Source of the DNA: Henckelia pumila
Taxonomy: Eukaryota; Streptophyta; Magnoliopsida; Lamiales; Gesneriaceae
DNA: 64,000 bases
Direction: 5' to 3'
NCBI RefSeq assembly: GCF_033568475.1
Contig: NC_133123.1
Location: forward strand, 5,704,001 to 5,768,000
Within the stretch, counting starts at the first letter, position 1. Every line of letters starts with the position of its first letter. The position numbers and the translations under genes are program-made. This document shows positions 1 through 11,294 of the stretch, one piece after another. Below the pieces are notes generated by a model. That model was not told the origin of the DNA. It did not search any database and was given only the letters and a program-made list of their open reading frames with translations.

Positions 1-485
1 TTTTAGAAAGCATTCCGACCTTTCCAATTGATTCAACCAAGCAATCAAATCGGAATACTATTATATTATATAATAAAATAATATAATGTATTAATCGATA
101 TATTTTGAATTTTAACAACTATAAATTAGTGTAAATATATAAATATATATTTAATAAAGTTTAAAATCTAAACAACAACATATATAAAATCAAAAAATCT
201 ATAATATATTTTAAACAAAAAATAATCAAAATAAGCTCAAATTCTATTAAAATAATATTTTTAACAAAATTCAAAACCAAAAAGAAAAATTTTAAATTTT
301 AAATAGTGGCGATAATTTTTTCAAGAAATTTATGAAAAAATCAGTTTATAAAAGAAATTTAAAACCTAAAAAACTTTTTAAAAAATAGGTGAATCAATCG
401 GACTGGTTCTTGATCGGGTTTGACCGGTTTCGAACGTTTTGACCGATCAAATGGTTTTTAGACAAATTCCAAACCAGACCCGTGA
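1..485. other. AT-rich gene-free stretch
   Basis: Low-complexity AT-rich sequence with poly-A and poly-T runs. I see no exon, RNA gene or element boundary in it. Confidence 0.6.
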
Positions 486-826
486 TTAGAGCTGTCAAAG
501 TGGGCTGAACCGGCTGGGTTGACCCTCCCCGCCCCGCTATATAGGTGGGTTTGGGTTGACAAATTTTCAGCCCGTCTAAATAGTGGGCCGCCTCGTCCTG
601 TCCCATCCTGTACGTTCCGCCCCGTCAAGCAGTGGGTTGTGGGCTAACCTGCCCCAATCCGTAAAATATAACTAAAAATTGACGAATCAACCCGACGTTC
701 ATAGTGAAATAGGCGAAATGAGTTGATAAATGGTGGGCCGTCCCGCCCGGCCCCCGCCAACTGACAGGTTTTGGCGGGTTGGCCCGCCCGAAAGCCCATT
801 TTCACATTTCCAACCTTGACTGATTC
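486..826. repeat. GC-richer non-autonomous repeat, unclassified
   Basis: A block much richer in G+C than its surroundings, with repeated GGCCCGCC-like words. Its left edge (AGCTGTCAAAGTGGGC) and right edge (GCCCATTTTCACATTTCC) are imperfect inverted repeats, which suggests a small DNA element. I could not find a target-site duplication, so family and exact ends are open. A shorter block of similar composition lies at 8053-8172. Confidence 0.35.
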
Positions 827-917
827 GCGATCGAACCGAACCCGTGATTGTAGGGTATGAATTTCTATATGAGATTCACATATATTTTAGTGTACGTATT
901 ACGTGATATATTATTAA

Positions 918-1961
918 TGTTAGAAATGAGACTTGGACTTAAGTCACCTCAAAAGCTAGCTCAAGAGGTGAGGGTTGCCCTTGTCTATATTAAGGGCTCC
1001 CAGAAACTCTATCCAACCGATGTGAGACAATATTCAACACACCCCCAAGAATGAACATCTGGAGCGTGGAAATATTAACGGGTGACCTAACTATAGACAG
1101 TCCAATTATGGGCCAGAGCCCAGAACTTTCGTGTGTGTTGGACCGCCCATAATTGGGCTGCCTATAGTTAGGTCACCCGTTAATATTTCCACGCTTCAGA
1201 TGTTCATTCCTGGGGGTGTGTTGAATATTGTCATACATCGGTTGGATAGAGTTTCTGGGAGCCCTTAATATAGAAATGATACTTGGACCTAACTAACCTC
1301 AAATGCTAGCTCAAGAGGTGAGGTTTGTCCTTGTTCATATACAGAGGTCCAGGTTATTTAGCCAACCTATGTGGGACATAAATCAATACACCAACACACC
1401 CCTCTCACGCTCAGGAATGAAACGACTGGAGCGTGGATATTAAATGGGTGGCCAACTATGGGACGGGTGAGGCCAACTATGAGCCGTTCAACACATAACG
1501 GGAACCTCTCTCTGATACCATGTTAGAAATGAGACTTGGACCTAACTCACCTCAAAAGCTAGCTCAAGAGGTGAGGGTTGTCCTTGTCTATATTAAGGGC
1601 TCCCAGGAATTGTATCCTACCGATGTGGGACAATATTCTAACACACCCCCCACACACCCAAGAATTAACATCTGGAGCGTGGAGATATTAACGGGTGGCC
1701 TAATTATAGGCAGCCCAATTATGGGCGGTCCAACACACACGGAGGGTTTGAGCTCTGATATCATGTTAGAAATGAGACTTGGACCTAACTCACCTCAAAA
1801 TCTAGCTCAAGAGGTGAGGGTTGTTCTTGTCTATATTAAGGGCTCCCAAGAATTGTATCCTACCGATGTGGGACAAACTAAACACACCAACAAGAGTTGC
1901 CCTTATCTATATTAAGGGCTTTCAAAAACTCTATCCAACCAACGTGGGACAATATTCAACA
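918..1961 (-). mobile_element. TRIM retrotransposon array (multimer)
   Basis: A head-to-tail array of a terminal-repeat retrotransposon in miniature. LTR units of about 122 bp begin TGTTAG and end CTAACA or CAACA. Copies lie at 918-1039, about 1274-1390 (degenerate), 1521-1643, 1764-1884 and about 1890-1961 (partial). Internal segments of about 120 bp end in CTCTGATACCA or CTCTGATATCA (1510-1520, 1753-1763). This is the complement of an initiator-Met tRNA primer-binding site, so the element reads on the minus strand. The whole block is flanked by ATTAA at 913-917 and 1962-1966. A segment near 1145-1273 is inverted. There is no coding capacity. Confidence 0.85.
985..1273. repeat. Long inverted repeat inside the TRIM array
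   Basis: Two 129-bp arms (985-1113 and 1145-1273) are near-perfect reverse complements separated by 31 bp. Each arm holds part of a TRIM LTR plus internal sequence. A transcript would fold into a long hairpin. Confidence 0.85.
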
Positions 1962-1966
1962 ATTAA

Positions 1967-2929
1967 GAATAACGTTTTGTTAATCGGTCCAGAGATAGAA
2001 AAGGTTGGAGATTGAACCAGAAAACATGGTATACTATTGACTATTGAGCCAAAGCATGCTGTAAGAAGCAGCGTACGATCTCAAACTGAAAATTTTAACA
2101 ACACGCAAGATTTCAGCAGTGTGGTTAGATTTTTACCCAAGAAAGATGCATAAAATGTACTTTTGTCCCCCTATAAAGTAAGTGTATAGGTGGCAAAAAC
2201 TCACATGGAAAAAATAATTTACTTGAAATTAAATTCCCAATTATTTTAATTAAAAACTTAGCTTTTAAATTATTTTTATAGAGCAGGATTTTCATGTGCT
2301 ACAAAATGAAAAAATTGACACAACAGTAAAAAAAAACTGAACGAAAAGTTTTTGAATAAATAAACCCATTCCTTCTTTACTGTTTGAGTTGAATAATGCT
2401 GTTGATAAACCATATGTTATTCTTAAAAGAGTTATTTAAAGGATCATTAATTAGCTTCCATTGACATGATAAAATTAAAAGATATCGAGTTTCACCATAT
2501 GTCCTCATAGTTATGTAAACTTTGTCGATTTTTATTAACCCTCCTTGATATATATACACTCGTGGAGCGTCATTTTTTATTTTTATATAAAAACAATTAA
2601 AATCTAAATAACTAATATAGTCTCGTTTGATTTTGTGTCAAGGAACCGCCTTCAAGCAATAATGTGCACCTTTTTTAGGTTCATGTACCTAGGCTATCAT
2701 CGATACTTATTTGACTTCTGGTCAAAGGGATTATTCTTTGCTAAATTCTGATGTCTAAGCTAGTTAGGTTCTATCTTCTATTCCCCACAACCTCTCACGC
2801 TTCACTTTCACTATATTCAGAAGGACTAGTCATTTTTTCCTATTTTCTCCATATTAATTCTATATTGATTAATTTATTGGAATCAAAAGTATTTATATTT
2901 TACATGTACCTAAAATAATGTTAATTTTC
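1967..2929. other. Gene-free stretch
   Basis: AT-rich sequence. Short open frames here have no recognisable domain and no coding bias. Nothing else seen. Confidence 0.5.
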
Positions 2930-2932
2930 TTA

Positions 2933-3316
2933 GGCACCGTTTGGTTTGAGATATGATATAAGTAATATAAAGATAAGTAATATAATTTAATAAAAAATAA
3001 ATAATAAATGATAATTAAAATAGTATTGGAATTGATAGATTATGGTTTATTTGATTTGATTGATTAAACTTTATATAAAAATTTTAAATGACTATTTTGT
3101 CCTTTTAACAATAAATAAAATAAAAATTATATTATTTATAATGGGTAATATAGTAATTTGAGTTCAATGATTTGATTGATGTGAGATAAATAATTAATGA
3201 TTTGATTGATTTAAAATAAATAGTTAATATATGAATAAATAATATGATGAGAAGAACGTGAGATAAGATATGATGAGTTATACGTATATTAGTAATATGA
3301 TGAACAGAACGATGCC
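2933..3316. mobile_element. Tourist-type MITE (PIF/Harbinger)
   Basis: A 384-bp AT-rich element starting GGCACCGTTTGGTTTGAG and ending with its imperfect complement, GATGAACAGAACGATGCC. It is flanked by the trinucleotide TTA at 2930-2932 and 3317-3319. A 3-bp TWA duplication and GG...CC ends are typical of PIF/Harbinger MITEs. Non-coding. Confidence 0.8.
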
Positions 3317-3334
3317 TTATGATATCAACAAGAA

Positions 3335-3469
3335 GGGGGCATAGGCGAGTTGGTAAGACCTGAGGTGACGTGGAAAGAAATTCTTCAGCGTTGCGGGTTC
3401 GATCCTCGTGTGAAGCATATTTCTCATTGAAATATTTGGGGGTATGCTCTGGGGTGTCTCGTTTTTTTT
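3335..3469 (+). mobile_element. tRNA-derived SINE, partial or diverged
   Basis: Contains an A-box-like stretch (GGCGAGTTGGTAAGACC) and a B-box (GGTTCGATCC) about 40 bases apart, as in RNA polymerase III promoters of tRNA-derived SINEs. It ends in a T-run at 3462-3469. It matches the element at 3590-3856 through the shared motif TATGCTCTGG but lacks that copy's 3' region. No clear target duplication was found. Confidence 0.65.
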
Positions 3470-3589
3470 AGCTAACTATTAATCACTTTACATTTATGAC
3501 AGTACAAAATCTGCATGTGTCTAAGCAGGGAAAGTTTAGGTGAAGTTTCGTTCTTGGAAATTTTAGGCACCAAAATTTGAGATGGTGTT

Positions 3590-3856
3590 GTCCATAGGAG
3601 TATAGACGAGTTGGTAAGACCTGAAGTGACATGAGAATAAATTTTTAGCGTTGCGGTTTCGATTTTTGTGTGGAACATATTTCCTGCTGAAATATTGTTG
3701 GGTATGTCGTATGCTCTGGAGGTTGGTCATGTTGTTCTCTCTCTCAAGTCCCTGCCGTTCGTGCACATCCCTCGATTTAACCATCGCATGAGCCAATAAA
3801 TCTCTAACTTATGTAAAATGTGGTCCCCATCGAAATCAATTTTTTTTAAAAAAAAA
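3590..3856 (+). mobile_element. tRNA-derived SINE with 13-bp target duplication
   Basis: The same family as 3335-3469: A-box ACGAGTTGGTAAGACC, a decayed B-box, and a body of 267 bp ending in an A-run (3848-3856). It is flanked by the 13-bp direct repeat TTGAGATGGTGTT at 3577-3589 and 3857-3869, the mark of LINE-assisted insertion. The A-tail gives plus orientation. Confidence 0.8.
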
Positions 3857-3869
3857 TTGAGATGGTGTT

Positions 3870-6042
3870 TGCTCATGGCAATAATAATAACAAATAAATA
3901 AAGAAAACTACCTTATTCTTTGTAATATATCATGATGATGGGATATAACGAAAAATTTTCTGAATCGCTCGAAATGAAAAATAAATAATAAAATATTACT
4001 TTGAAAAATAAAAAATGTGTACTGCGGGCCATGGGCAGCCATTACTGATGAACTAGGAGTAGTCAACATCGTCGCTGACTGGGCCCATTTAGTCAGCCAT
4101 GCTTTTCCAGTCCCCATCTGATTTGTGGGCCCCGTCTAGTCAACTAAACTTTTCAGTTCCTTCCCATTCCTCTTTCTTTTCTATTACTATTATTTTTTTT
4201 AGTTATCTATCTACCTCTAAAGTAAACAAAATCTTTATTTTTTGAAACTTAATAATTGATGCTAATGATAAAATACGATTAGGATCACTTAGTATGGTTT
4301 TAGAAAAACTTTTAGAAATCATTTTTCAGTTAAATACGATTGAGATCATTTAATATTGCTTGAGAGAATTTCTTAAAAACACTTTTCAGTTTTTTCTTAA
4401 TAAAATTTTGTGAAATTTTATTAAGAAAAAGACGAGAAATGCTATTTAAAAGCTCTCTCAAACATTACTATATTGTCGTTAAAAATATATATATATTTTT
4501 TCCATTTAAAAATCTAGAACCATTTTCCACTTTAACTATTCTCCACCATAATCGAACACAATAATCAATATAATGATCGTACGCATATTTAGATCGAAAT
4601 CGAACTGGGATTAAGGGCCAGAAAATTCGATGTTGGGTGGCGTGAATCGATATAATCCGTGGGTTCGAATGTCGACGGTTACGTGCAAGTCGCATAATTT
4701 TGGCGTTGGTTATGGCGAATAGGTATGGGGACTCGGTTTGCCTTCGCTTTTTCAGGACAAAAATAGCTAGCCAGGTTGGCCACCCCACACGTATTTGTTC
4801 ACGATCTTAACTCGAGTCGCGCCACTACTTTGCAACACATTTTTGCGTATATTTACGTGGTTCAAGTATGGCCAATAGAACTAACTGCAAAAAAAGATGC
4901 ATGCCTCAATATAATATCCAAGTTTGGTGGGGTACTGATCAAATTTGGAGTTGAATAAATATTTAATCAATTCGGATCGACCCCTATTTACTAACCCGGC
5001 CCTAAGACGAAGTTCCGCTATAACGTGAGAATTATTTGTATAGTTCAAAATTTTTAATATTAATTTGCGTCGAAATGAGTACTAATCAAATTGACTTTAA
5101 ATTTTTTCATGGGTCGGATGTTTGAAAACTAAACGAGCGATGAAATTTGGATACACGTGTATAGGTAGCTCCGCGAGCAAGAGTTTCGATCGGGTTCCTT
5201 TTGCTAGCAAGGTCTTTGTCACGAAGTTGTTATTTAAACGTCGAGAAATTTTTTGATGGCGAGAGTTGTTTTTGGTCCCAATTGTGGCAATGGACCAATA
5301 ATTGAAGCAATTCATTATCCATAATTCCTATAATATTGGGGCATGCATCCATATTTTTGGTTTGCAGTGAAAGCAACTGGTCAGAGTGGGGAGATAAGGT
5401 GGTAATGGTGTACAGAATATACATTCGCAGTAGTAGGTATGAGATGTGAGATATATAGATAGGGGACTTAACTTAATTTGACCGAAACATTACAAATATA
5501 ACAGGTTGCCAATAATTTCAATAAAATGCATTGTATGTAAAGATATATGTGCATTGAAGTTAGCATCGAGATAAACGAACTTCACTCGTGTGTACCACGT
5601 CAAAAAAATGAATAAAATCACAAAAACGACAAAGAGAAAAATACATGCATCAATATTTCAAAACACGAAACTCATGAGAAATTGATTCATCATGACATAA
5701 AGATTTTGATTTATGATTTGCCTTTAGGGAAAAAAAATAAAAGGAGAAAATTAAACTGGTTTGGTCAAAAGTGGTACTCAACTTGTTTTCAACTAGTTAT
5801 AAGTTTCGAAGAGGAGTATCCCTACTAGTTTAGATGTCGCTGTTGAAATCTGAAAACAGAGTCACAGAGTGATCACAATCTGATGTGGACATAACGTGCA
5901 TCCTTTTTAGTTCATGGGCTTCAAGAAACCCCCGTGGATGCACCCACTGCATTAATCGCTGTCTTTGACAATTATTCAATCTCTCTCAAAAAAAAAAATA
6001 AAAAATCAACACAAATTGTTGCTTGCCTAACAATGTTTTTGA

Positions 6043-6045
<3 letters not shown>
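3870..6045. other. Gene-free stretch
   Basis: AT-rich intergenic sequence. Open frames at 4468-4958 and 5097-5424 show no domain, splice logic or conserved motif, so I call no gene. No repeat boundary recognised. Confidence 0.45.
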
Positions 6046-6088
<43 letters not shown>

Positions 6089-6260
6089 GGATTTTTGATA
6101 TTATGGGCAACCATCATGAGCACCTACATGGACAACAGCTGACGTGACATCTTGTATATCCAATCAGTGATTGCTACGTCAGCTGTTGCCCATGTAAGTG
6201 CCCATGGTGGTTGCCCATAATATCAAAACTATATATATATGTATATATATATATATATAT
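6046..6260. mobile_element. Foldback MITE inside a TA microsatellite
   Basis: Tracts of (TA)n at about 6046-6088 and 6229-6260 flank an element of about 138 bp (6091-6228). Its ends are reverse complements over roughly 50 bp; the outer motif is TTTTGATATTATGGGCAACC and its complement. The arms are separated by only about 30 bp, so the element folds almost entirely on itself. The low-complexity flank hides any target duplication. Confidence 0.7.
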
Positions 6261-6292
6261 GTTTTAGTGGTTTTTGTTTTTTTTTTTCGCAT

Positions 6293-6320
6293 CACTAAAA
6301 CCCACTACCGGGTTTTAGTG
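6293..6320. repeat. Small perfect hairpin
   Basis: An 11-bp perfect stem CACTAAAACCC / GGGTTTTAGTG (6293-6303, 6310-6320) closes a 6-nt loop. It is probably the end of a small decayed element. No function inferred. Confidence 0.5.
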
Positions 6321-8052
6321 GTCGCGAACCAAGTGAAAAAAAATGATTGTGCAGCTGAAAATTTTTCTATATATATATTTGATATAGTCAGCACCGATCA
6401 CCGATTGAGGTGATGTCAACACATTTTAGATATACATGAAATCACCTCAATAATGCTCACAAAAATACACCAAGTACGTGATCACTATATAAAAATATAT
6501 ATATGATACAATAATGTAGGTTAAATATTTCTGCTATATACATACCAATCCAATTATTATGTTTGTGCATGTTGTTGTACCACGTATGGTACGTACTAGT
6601 CTGATTTTCAATATCCAACCCTACCTTATTAAATAATTGCAAATTTATGCATAGTGGGATTTATAAATACATGCTATAACTATTGTATGAGTGATATTAA
6701 ACCGTGTAATAACTCAAAAAAAAAAACATCACAGTTATGATCATGCATGCAATATAAATAATGAAATGAGAGTGTATGCAATAGTACCAAATAAAGCAAA
6801 ACATGGGTGATACACATTGAAAATTTGATGGTTATACCAAGAAAATGGTGGACAAATTGCGGTCCATACATTGCATAATGAGTTGATCTGGATGTAGGAG
6901 GGCACCACTAATCTTATCTTCTCCATGTTTGTGTTGAAAACAGATATATAGTTTTGATTGTTTGATGGATTCTTTTTGAATACCTGGGGAAAAAAAAGGT
7001 GAGATAAAATGGGGTCAAAACTAAATTATTATTGTGGTGGAGTCATAAAGCTAAAACCACTCACACTCTGAGGATACTCAGTTTGTCAAATCAAAGCATG
7101 CATACACAAAAAGAAGAAGTGACTGATGCATAAGCGAATTTAGCGGGGAATTTTGATTGATGTATCTGCGACTATGAGCTGTCGTGTTTACAACCAAAGT
7201 TTTTTAACTCATTTATTTAACTGCATCATTACATCTTTGATATTTTTTTTTTACATATGATCACTGAGTTAATTACCTATGGGAGGGTAAAATTTGATGA
7301 AATAGAACAATATCAAACAAATATAATAGGAAAAAAAAATATCCAACATGTTACATGCATCCCAAGTGGTAAGTGTAAGAGCAAGATTTTATCCAAAACA
7401 TGACCACAACAAGTTTGCGCCTTCACCCAACTTTCCGATATGATAATGATTCAGTTGTCCGTAATTCTTGAAAACATTTTAGAGGATAAGGGTTCTGTCT
7501 CATCTTAAAAATTGGATCATATATTCTTCTTCCACCATTTGAGGCAAAAGATATTTCCATTCTCATGCTTATCTAACTTAGCCACCAATTAGAAGGAAAA
7601 AAAGTGGGGTTGAATATGGTCTTTTTGCCTTTTTTTGCACTTGGAGCCAATAAGTGAATCCATGTTCCCATTTCATTAATTTTGCGTTGGGAATTAATTT
7701 GAAGAACGTGAGAAGTGTTGGACTTTTACTGGTCGAGGACTGTAGTTTTAGATAAGGAAAGAGTGAAGGGGGCTGGGTTGATTTGGATAGACTTCATTCC
7801 TAAAGATAGAATGCGCAGAAATATTGCGTGTGCATTATAAATTATCTATATCCATGATCAAATTGCAACTTGGGAAGTATATATTTTATTTTTTAACTTG
7901 ACAAATTAAAAACAAATTAAGTTGAGTTGAGATAGTATACGACAATGCTTTTGGGAAATACTTTGATCTTTACATAAAGAAAAATATGAAAAGTGTTTTT
8001 TTAGAAGAAATCTCAAACACTGCTTAAATAGTAAATACATATGCGTGTAGGC
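6321..8052. other. Gene-free stretch
   Basis: AT-rich intergenic DNA. Nothing coding or repetitive could be supported. Confidence 0.45.
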
Positions 8053-8172
8053 AGAAGCGTCCCGCGGGCCGGCCCGCTTTTTAGACGGATTGAGAAATTG
8101 TCAATCCAACCTATCAATTTTATATGGCGGAGCGGGCCAACTCTACGAACCTAACCCATTTTGACACTTCTA
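8053..8172. repeat. Short GC-richer inverted-repeat element
   Basis: A block of about 120 bp with GGGCCGGCCCGC in its left half. Its ends AGAAGCGTC and GACACTTCT are near complements. The composition resembles 486-826. Likely a small non-autonomous DNA element; class uncertain. Confidence 0.35.
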
Positions 8173-8565
8173 CGTCTAGGATGGGTATTCATGACTTGAG
8201 TAAATTGATTCTTTTGGCTTGGAGAATGGCACGAAACAAAAAATTAGAACGAGTCATATATCACACACATACCACATCTAAATTTATTGTTTTCTCATCT
8301 CACTTTTTTTTTTCTTTTTTAAATAAAGATGGGAATTTATTGATCACACATAATGTTTGAAATTACACGATCAATCATCTAAAAAGGAAAGCTCCCAGAG
8401 ACCCAAACAAAAGGGTTCAGGGAGGAAATAGCAAAAAAAGCAAGCGAATGAACGACACGATTCGCCGATCTCCGAATATAACTTAATTTTATTAGAGCTT
8501 CTGTACTTATCAATTCTTTGATTTGAGCTGCTAAAATTCCTCATATGAAAGATTCTTTTTAAGTA

Positions 8566-8704
8566 ATAAGGTGTTTGGATGACCAAATAAGTACTTAAAA
8601 AAACACCTTTTAAGTAAAAAAATAGAGCTTTTTTAAAAGCAAAAAATTATAACTTAAAAAAATAATTATTTTAAAAATCACTACAAAATCCAAACGAGCT
8701 CTTA
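8566..8704. repeat. Probable MITE
   Basis: The left end (TAAGGTGTTTGGAT) and right end (ATCCAAACGAGCTCTTA) are imperfect inverted repeats around an A-rich core. The GTTTGGAT-type terminus is common in plant MITEs. No convincing target duplication. Confidence 0.45.
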
Positions 8705-9476
8705 AATACATAAATAATACAACAATTGAAATTAATCATACCTGAAACTCAAAAAAATTTGTGGCAATTTCAACTATAGTACGTACCTATTTGGATTCAA
8801 AAAAGGTTATGATGATAAAATGATAAAAATATGTGAGAGCTCAAACTAATTTTTGACATGAAGCTGAGTTTATGTTATGTTTGGTATCAAATACCGAAGG
8901 TCAAATTGCCCTTCATACAATAACCGACATTTTGCACAAGCATTTGTAGGCTCATCATTCGATTGGCTATTTCACTCTCAAAAAAAAAAAAAAAAAGGAT
9001 TTGGGCTATTTTCTTTACAAAACTTTTCTGGATCTAATAGTGCTCCCAGAACCCAAAAACCTATCCCGAAGCGCAAATACAACAAAATAATCTACTACTA
9101 CTGCCTTTTTTTAAGTGAACTGAAACTTTGATAAAGTCTTCTCCTCAAAAGAATAATAAATAAAGCCGAAGAAATCAATCACTAGTAGATTTCGTATAGT
9201 TGATGCCTCAAAGGTACATAGATGACATGTACATTAAATTTTAATTTTGTTTGTATAATTATTATTTCTTTTTATCGACATGTAAGCGTTTTCCCATCTT
9301 TCAAAAACTTAAATGGACAGAATACTATTGTAGGAAATGAGGTTCGGATATAAACACAAGAGTCTCACACTTTAGTTCATTGCTCAGTTTGCACTCATGT
9401 CTGACCTTATTACATAAGATTAATATGAACAATGACAACTTAAGCATAAAAAGTGCAAACCCTGCCTCATTACCAG
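8705..9476. other. Downstream flank of the transporter gene
   Basis: Non-coding AT-rich sequence. The part next to 9477 should carry the transporter's 3' UTR on the minus strand. An 84-codon frame at 8877-9131 contains a poly-Lys stretch from an A-run and shows no domain. Confidence 0.45.
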
Positions 9477-11294
9477 CTAACGCCCTTGGTCGAAACCTTC
9501 TGTTCCCCCCTCAAGTTTCAGGTTTTGTTCATCCATATGTGCCATATCGTAAGTCGCATGAACTCCGGCTAACAAATAGTAAGCTAGCATGATGAAACTA
9601 CATATAAGGAACCGCCAAACGGCTGCGGAACCAAGAGATCCTATAAGGAACAGATTCATAGCTATTGATAGAGATGGCAACCATGGAACAAGGGGAACCC
9701 CCCATACTTTAGGACTCCTGTGCTTTGCCGTAAATGCCATCCCTAAAGTTCCTAGAAACCACAGCCCTCCGGTCAAAGCATATCCTATCCATTCCCTGTT
9801 CTTGGAGTTCCAAAGGACCGTTATCCCGAAGGAAGAAGCAAATATAACGAATAGTGATGTGAAAAATTTGATGGCATCACTTTTGGGGGTGACATCCTTA
9901 ACATTGTACCGTCTAAAGAGCAAAGCAACGGCCATAAGCATGAAAATGAAGAGAGTGCTAAATGATAACACGCTTGATAAAACGTCCAAACTCGAGAAGA
10001 AGGCAAGAATGCAGCTGCCTGTGGTTATCAACAGGGTAGCGTAAATAGGCGTTCCTGTCTTGGGATGAACAAGCGCAAACCAAGGGGGAATCATATGCGC
10101 CCTCGCTATCTGAGTAGTGTAACGAGCCTGTCCCATCGATCCAATTAGCAGACTGGTCGTCATTCCCTTAAGCGCAACAATGCTCACTAAATACTTAGCC
10201 CATTTCATCCCAATTCCATCGAATGCAACAGAATACGCGGCATTGACATCCACTTGAGTGTATTTCACCATCATGGTTAGAGCCAATGCCATCAAGCAGT
10301 ACACGACAGTGATCAAAGACATCGACCCAACCAGCCCCACCGGTATGTCCCTTGAAGGTTTCTTAACTTCCTCAGCCATGTTAGCAACCATATCGAAACC
10401 CGTATAAGACCAATATACTACAGCGGCGGCAGTGAACACCCCTTCAGCCCCAAATGGAGCAAACGGAACCAAATTTTCACTCTTTCCATGCACAAAACCA
10501 ACAATTATAATGAACACAATCACCACCGCCCCGAAAATTGAACTGATCCAATTCAGCACCGAAGTTCTCTTCGTCCCCGTCATCGCAAAACCATTAGCGA
10601 TGGCCAAAACCACTACAGCTAAAGGATCCAATAGATTGAACCCCTCAGCAAAAGAATCAACTCTTATCCTCAAAAAATCAGGATTACTTTTAATAATGCT
10701 AGCAAAATAAGATGACCAAGAACGCCCCAAACCCGCAGCCCCAACCAGCCCTTCCAGCAAAATATTTCCCGCGGCGATAAAAGCAACAAAATCCCCCAAT
10801 TCTATACGAAGAAAAGAAAAGGACCCCCCAGCAATCGGAACCTCGACAGAAAATTCAGTATAACAAAACACAGATAATAAAGCGGATAAACCAGAGACAG
10901 CATACGACAGAACAATTGCAGGGCCAGCGTGGTCGTGTGTTTCTTGACCCGTGATGCTGAAAATCCCCGAACCGACGACCGAACCAAATCCAAGCCAGAT
11001 AAGATCCCACCACGTGAGGCATTGCTTCATCTCATTCTCCGATTGTTTCTTGCACTGAACGAGCTCATTCACGTCGGAGGATCGGCCGAATAGGCGATCT
11101 TTGAGACGGTGGGGGGTCTTGGAGAGGGCGGAGAGGTATGTTGAGAAGTTTTGGAAGGTGGGTTCCGGGAAAAAATCTTGCTTGCTGAAACGCCAGTAGG
11201 ATTTCCCGGCGGAAGGGTCCATTGTCTTCGGCGGCGCTATTGGAGTTGTGAGATCTGAGGCTTCGGATGAAAATTTGCCATTGTTATTTCCCAT
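9477..11294 (-). CDS. Cationic amino acid transporter (CAT family), intronless
   Basis: An uninterrupted 605-residue frame encodes a multi-pass APC-superfamily transporter. Members take up Lys, Arg and related amino acids across plant membranes, usually proton-coupled. A soluble N-terminus of about 90 residues contains the short CAT motif FSTYLSALSKTPHRLKDR. Then comes the first helix with the substrate-loop signature GFGSVVGSGIF (about 102-112) and the second conserved block CYTEFSVEVPIAGGSFSF (about 144-161). About fourteen hydrophobic segments follow, with conserved EEVKKPSRDIP and GSMGQARY loops between helices. The C-terminal tail is short and polar. Length fits the plant family (about 570-640). 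The intronless form and long N-terminus recall the CAT1/5/8 branch of Arabidopsis, but I cannot fix the paralogue. The start chosen is the first ATG of the frame; the frame is intact. Confidence 0.93.
   Translation of the reverse strand: MGNNNGKFSSEASDLTTPIAPPKTMDPSAGKSYWRFSKQDFFPEPTFQNFSTYLSALSKTPHRLKDRLFGRSSDVNELVQCKKQSENEMKQCLTWWDLIWLGFGSVVGSGIFSITGQETHDHAGPAIVLSYAVSGLSALLSVFCYTEFSVEVPIAGGSFSFLRIELGDFVAFIAAGNILLEGLVGAAGLGRSWSSYFASIIKSNPDFLRIRVDSFAEGFNLLDPLAVVVLAIANGFAMTGTKRTSVLNWISSIFGAVVIVFIIIVGFVHGKSENLVPFAPFGAEGVFTAAAVVYWSYTGFDMVANMAEEVKKPSRDIPVGLVGSMSLITVVYCLMALALTMMVKYTQVDVNAAYSVAFDGIGMKWAKYLVSIVALKGMTTSLLIGSMGQARYTTQIARAHMIPPWFALVHPKTGTPIYATLLITTGSCILAFFSSLDVLSSVLSFSTLFIFMLMAVALLFRRYNVKDVTPKSDAIKFFTSLFVIFASSFGITVLWNSKNREWIGYALTGGLWFLGTLGMAFTAKHRSPKVWGVPLVPWLPSLSIAMNLFLIGSLGSAAVWRFLICSFIMLAYYLLAGVHATYDMAHMDEQNLKLEGGTEGFDQGR

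Noticed and set aside
918-1961. Cassandra-type TRIM carrying 5S rRNA sequence
   Set aside because: I looked for 5S internal promoter boxes in the LTR units and saw none.
8877-9131. 84-codon frame with a Lys run
   Set aside because: The Lys run is an A-tract; no homology or splice support.
9589-10044. 151-codon plus-strand frame
   Set aside because: Antisense shadow of the amino acid transporter gene.
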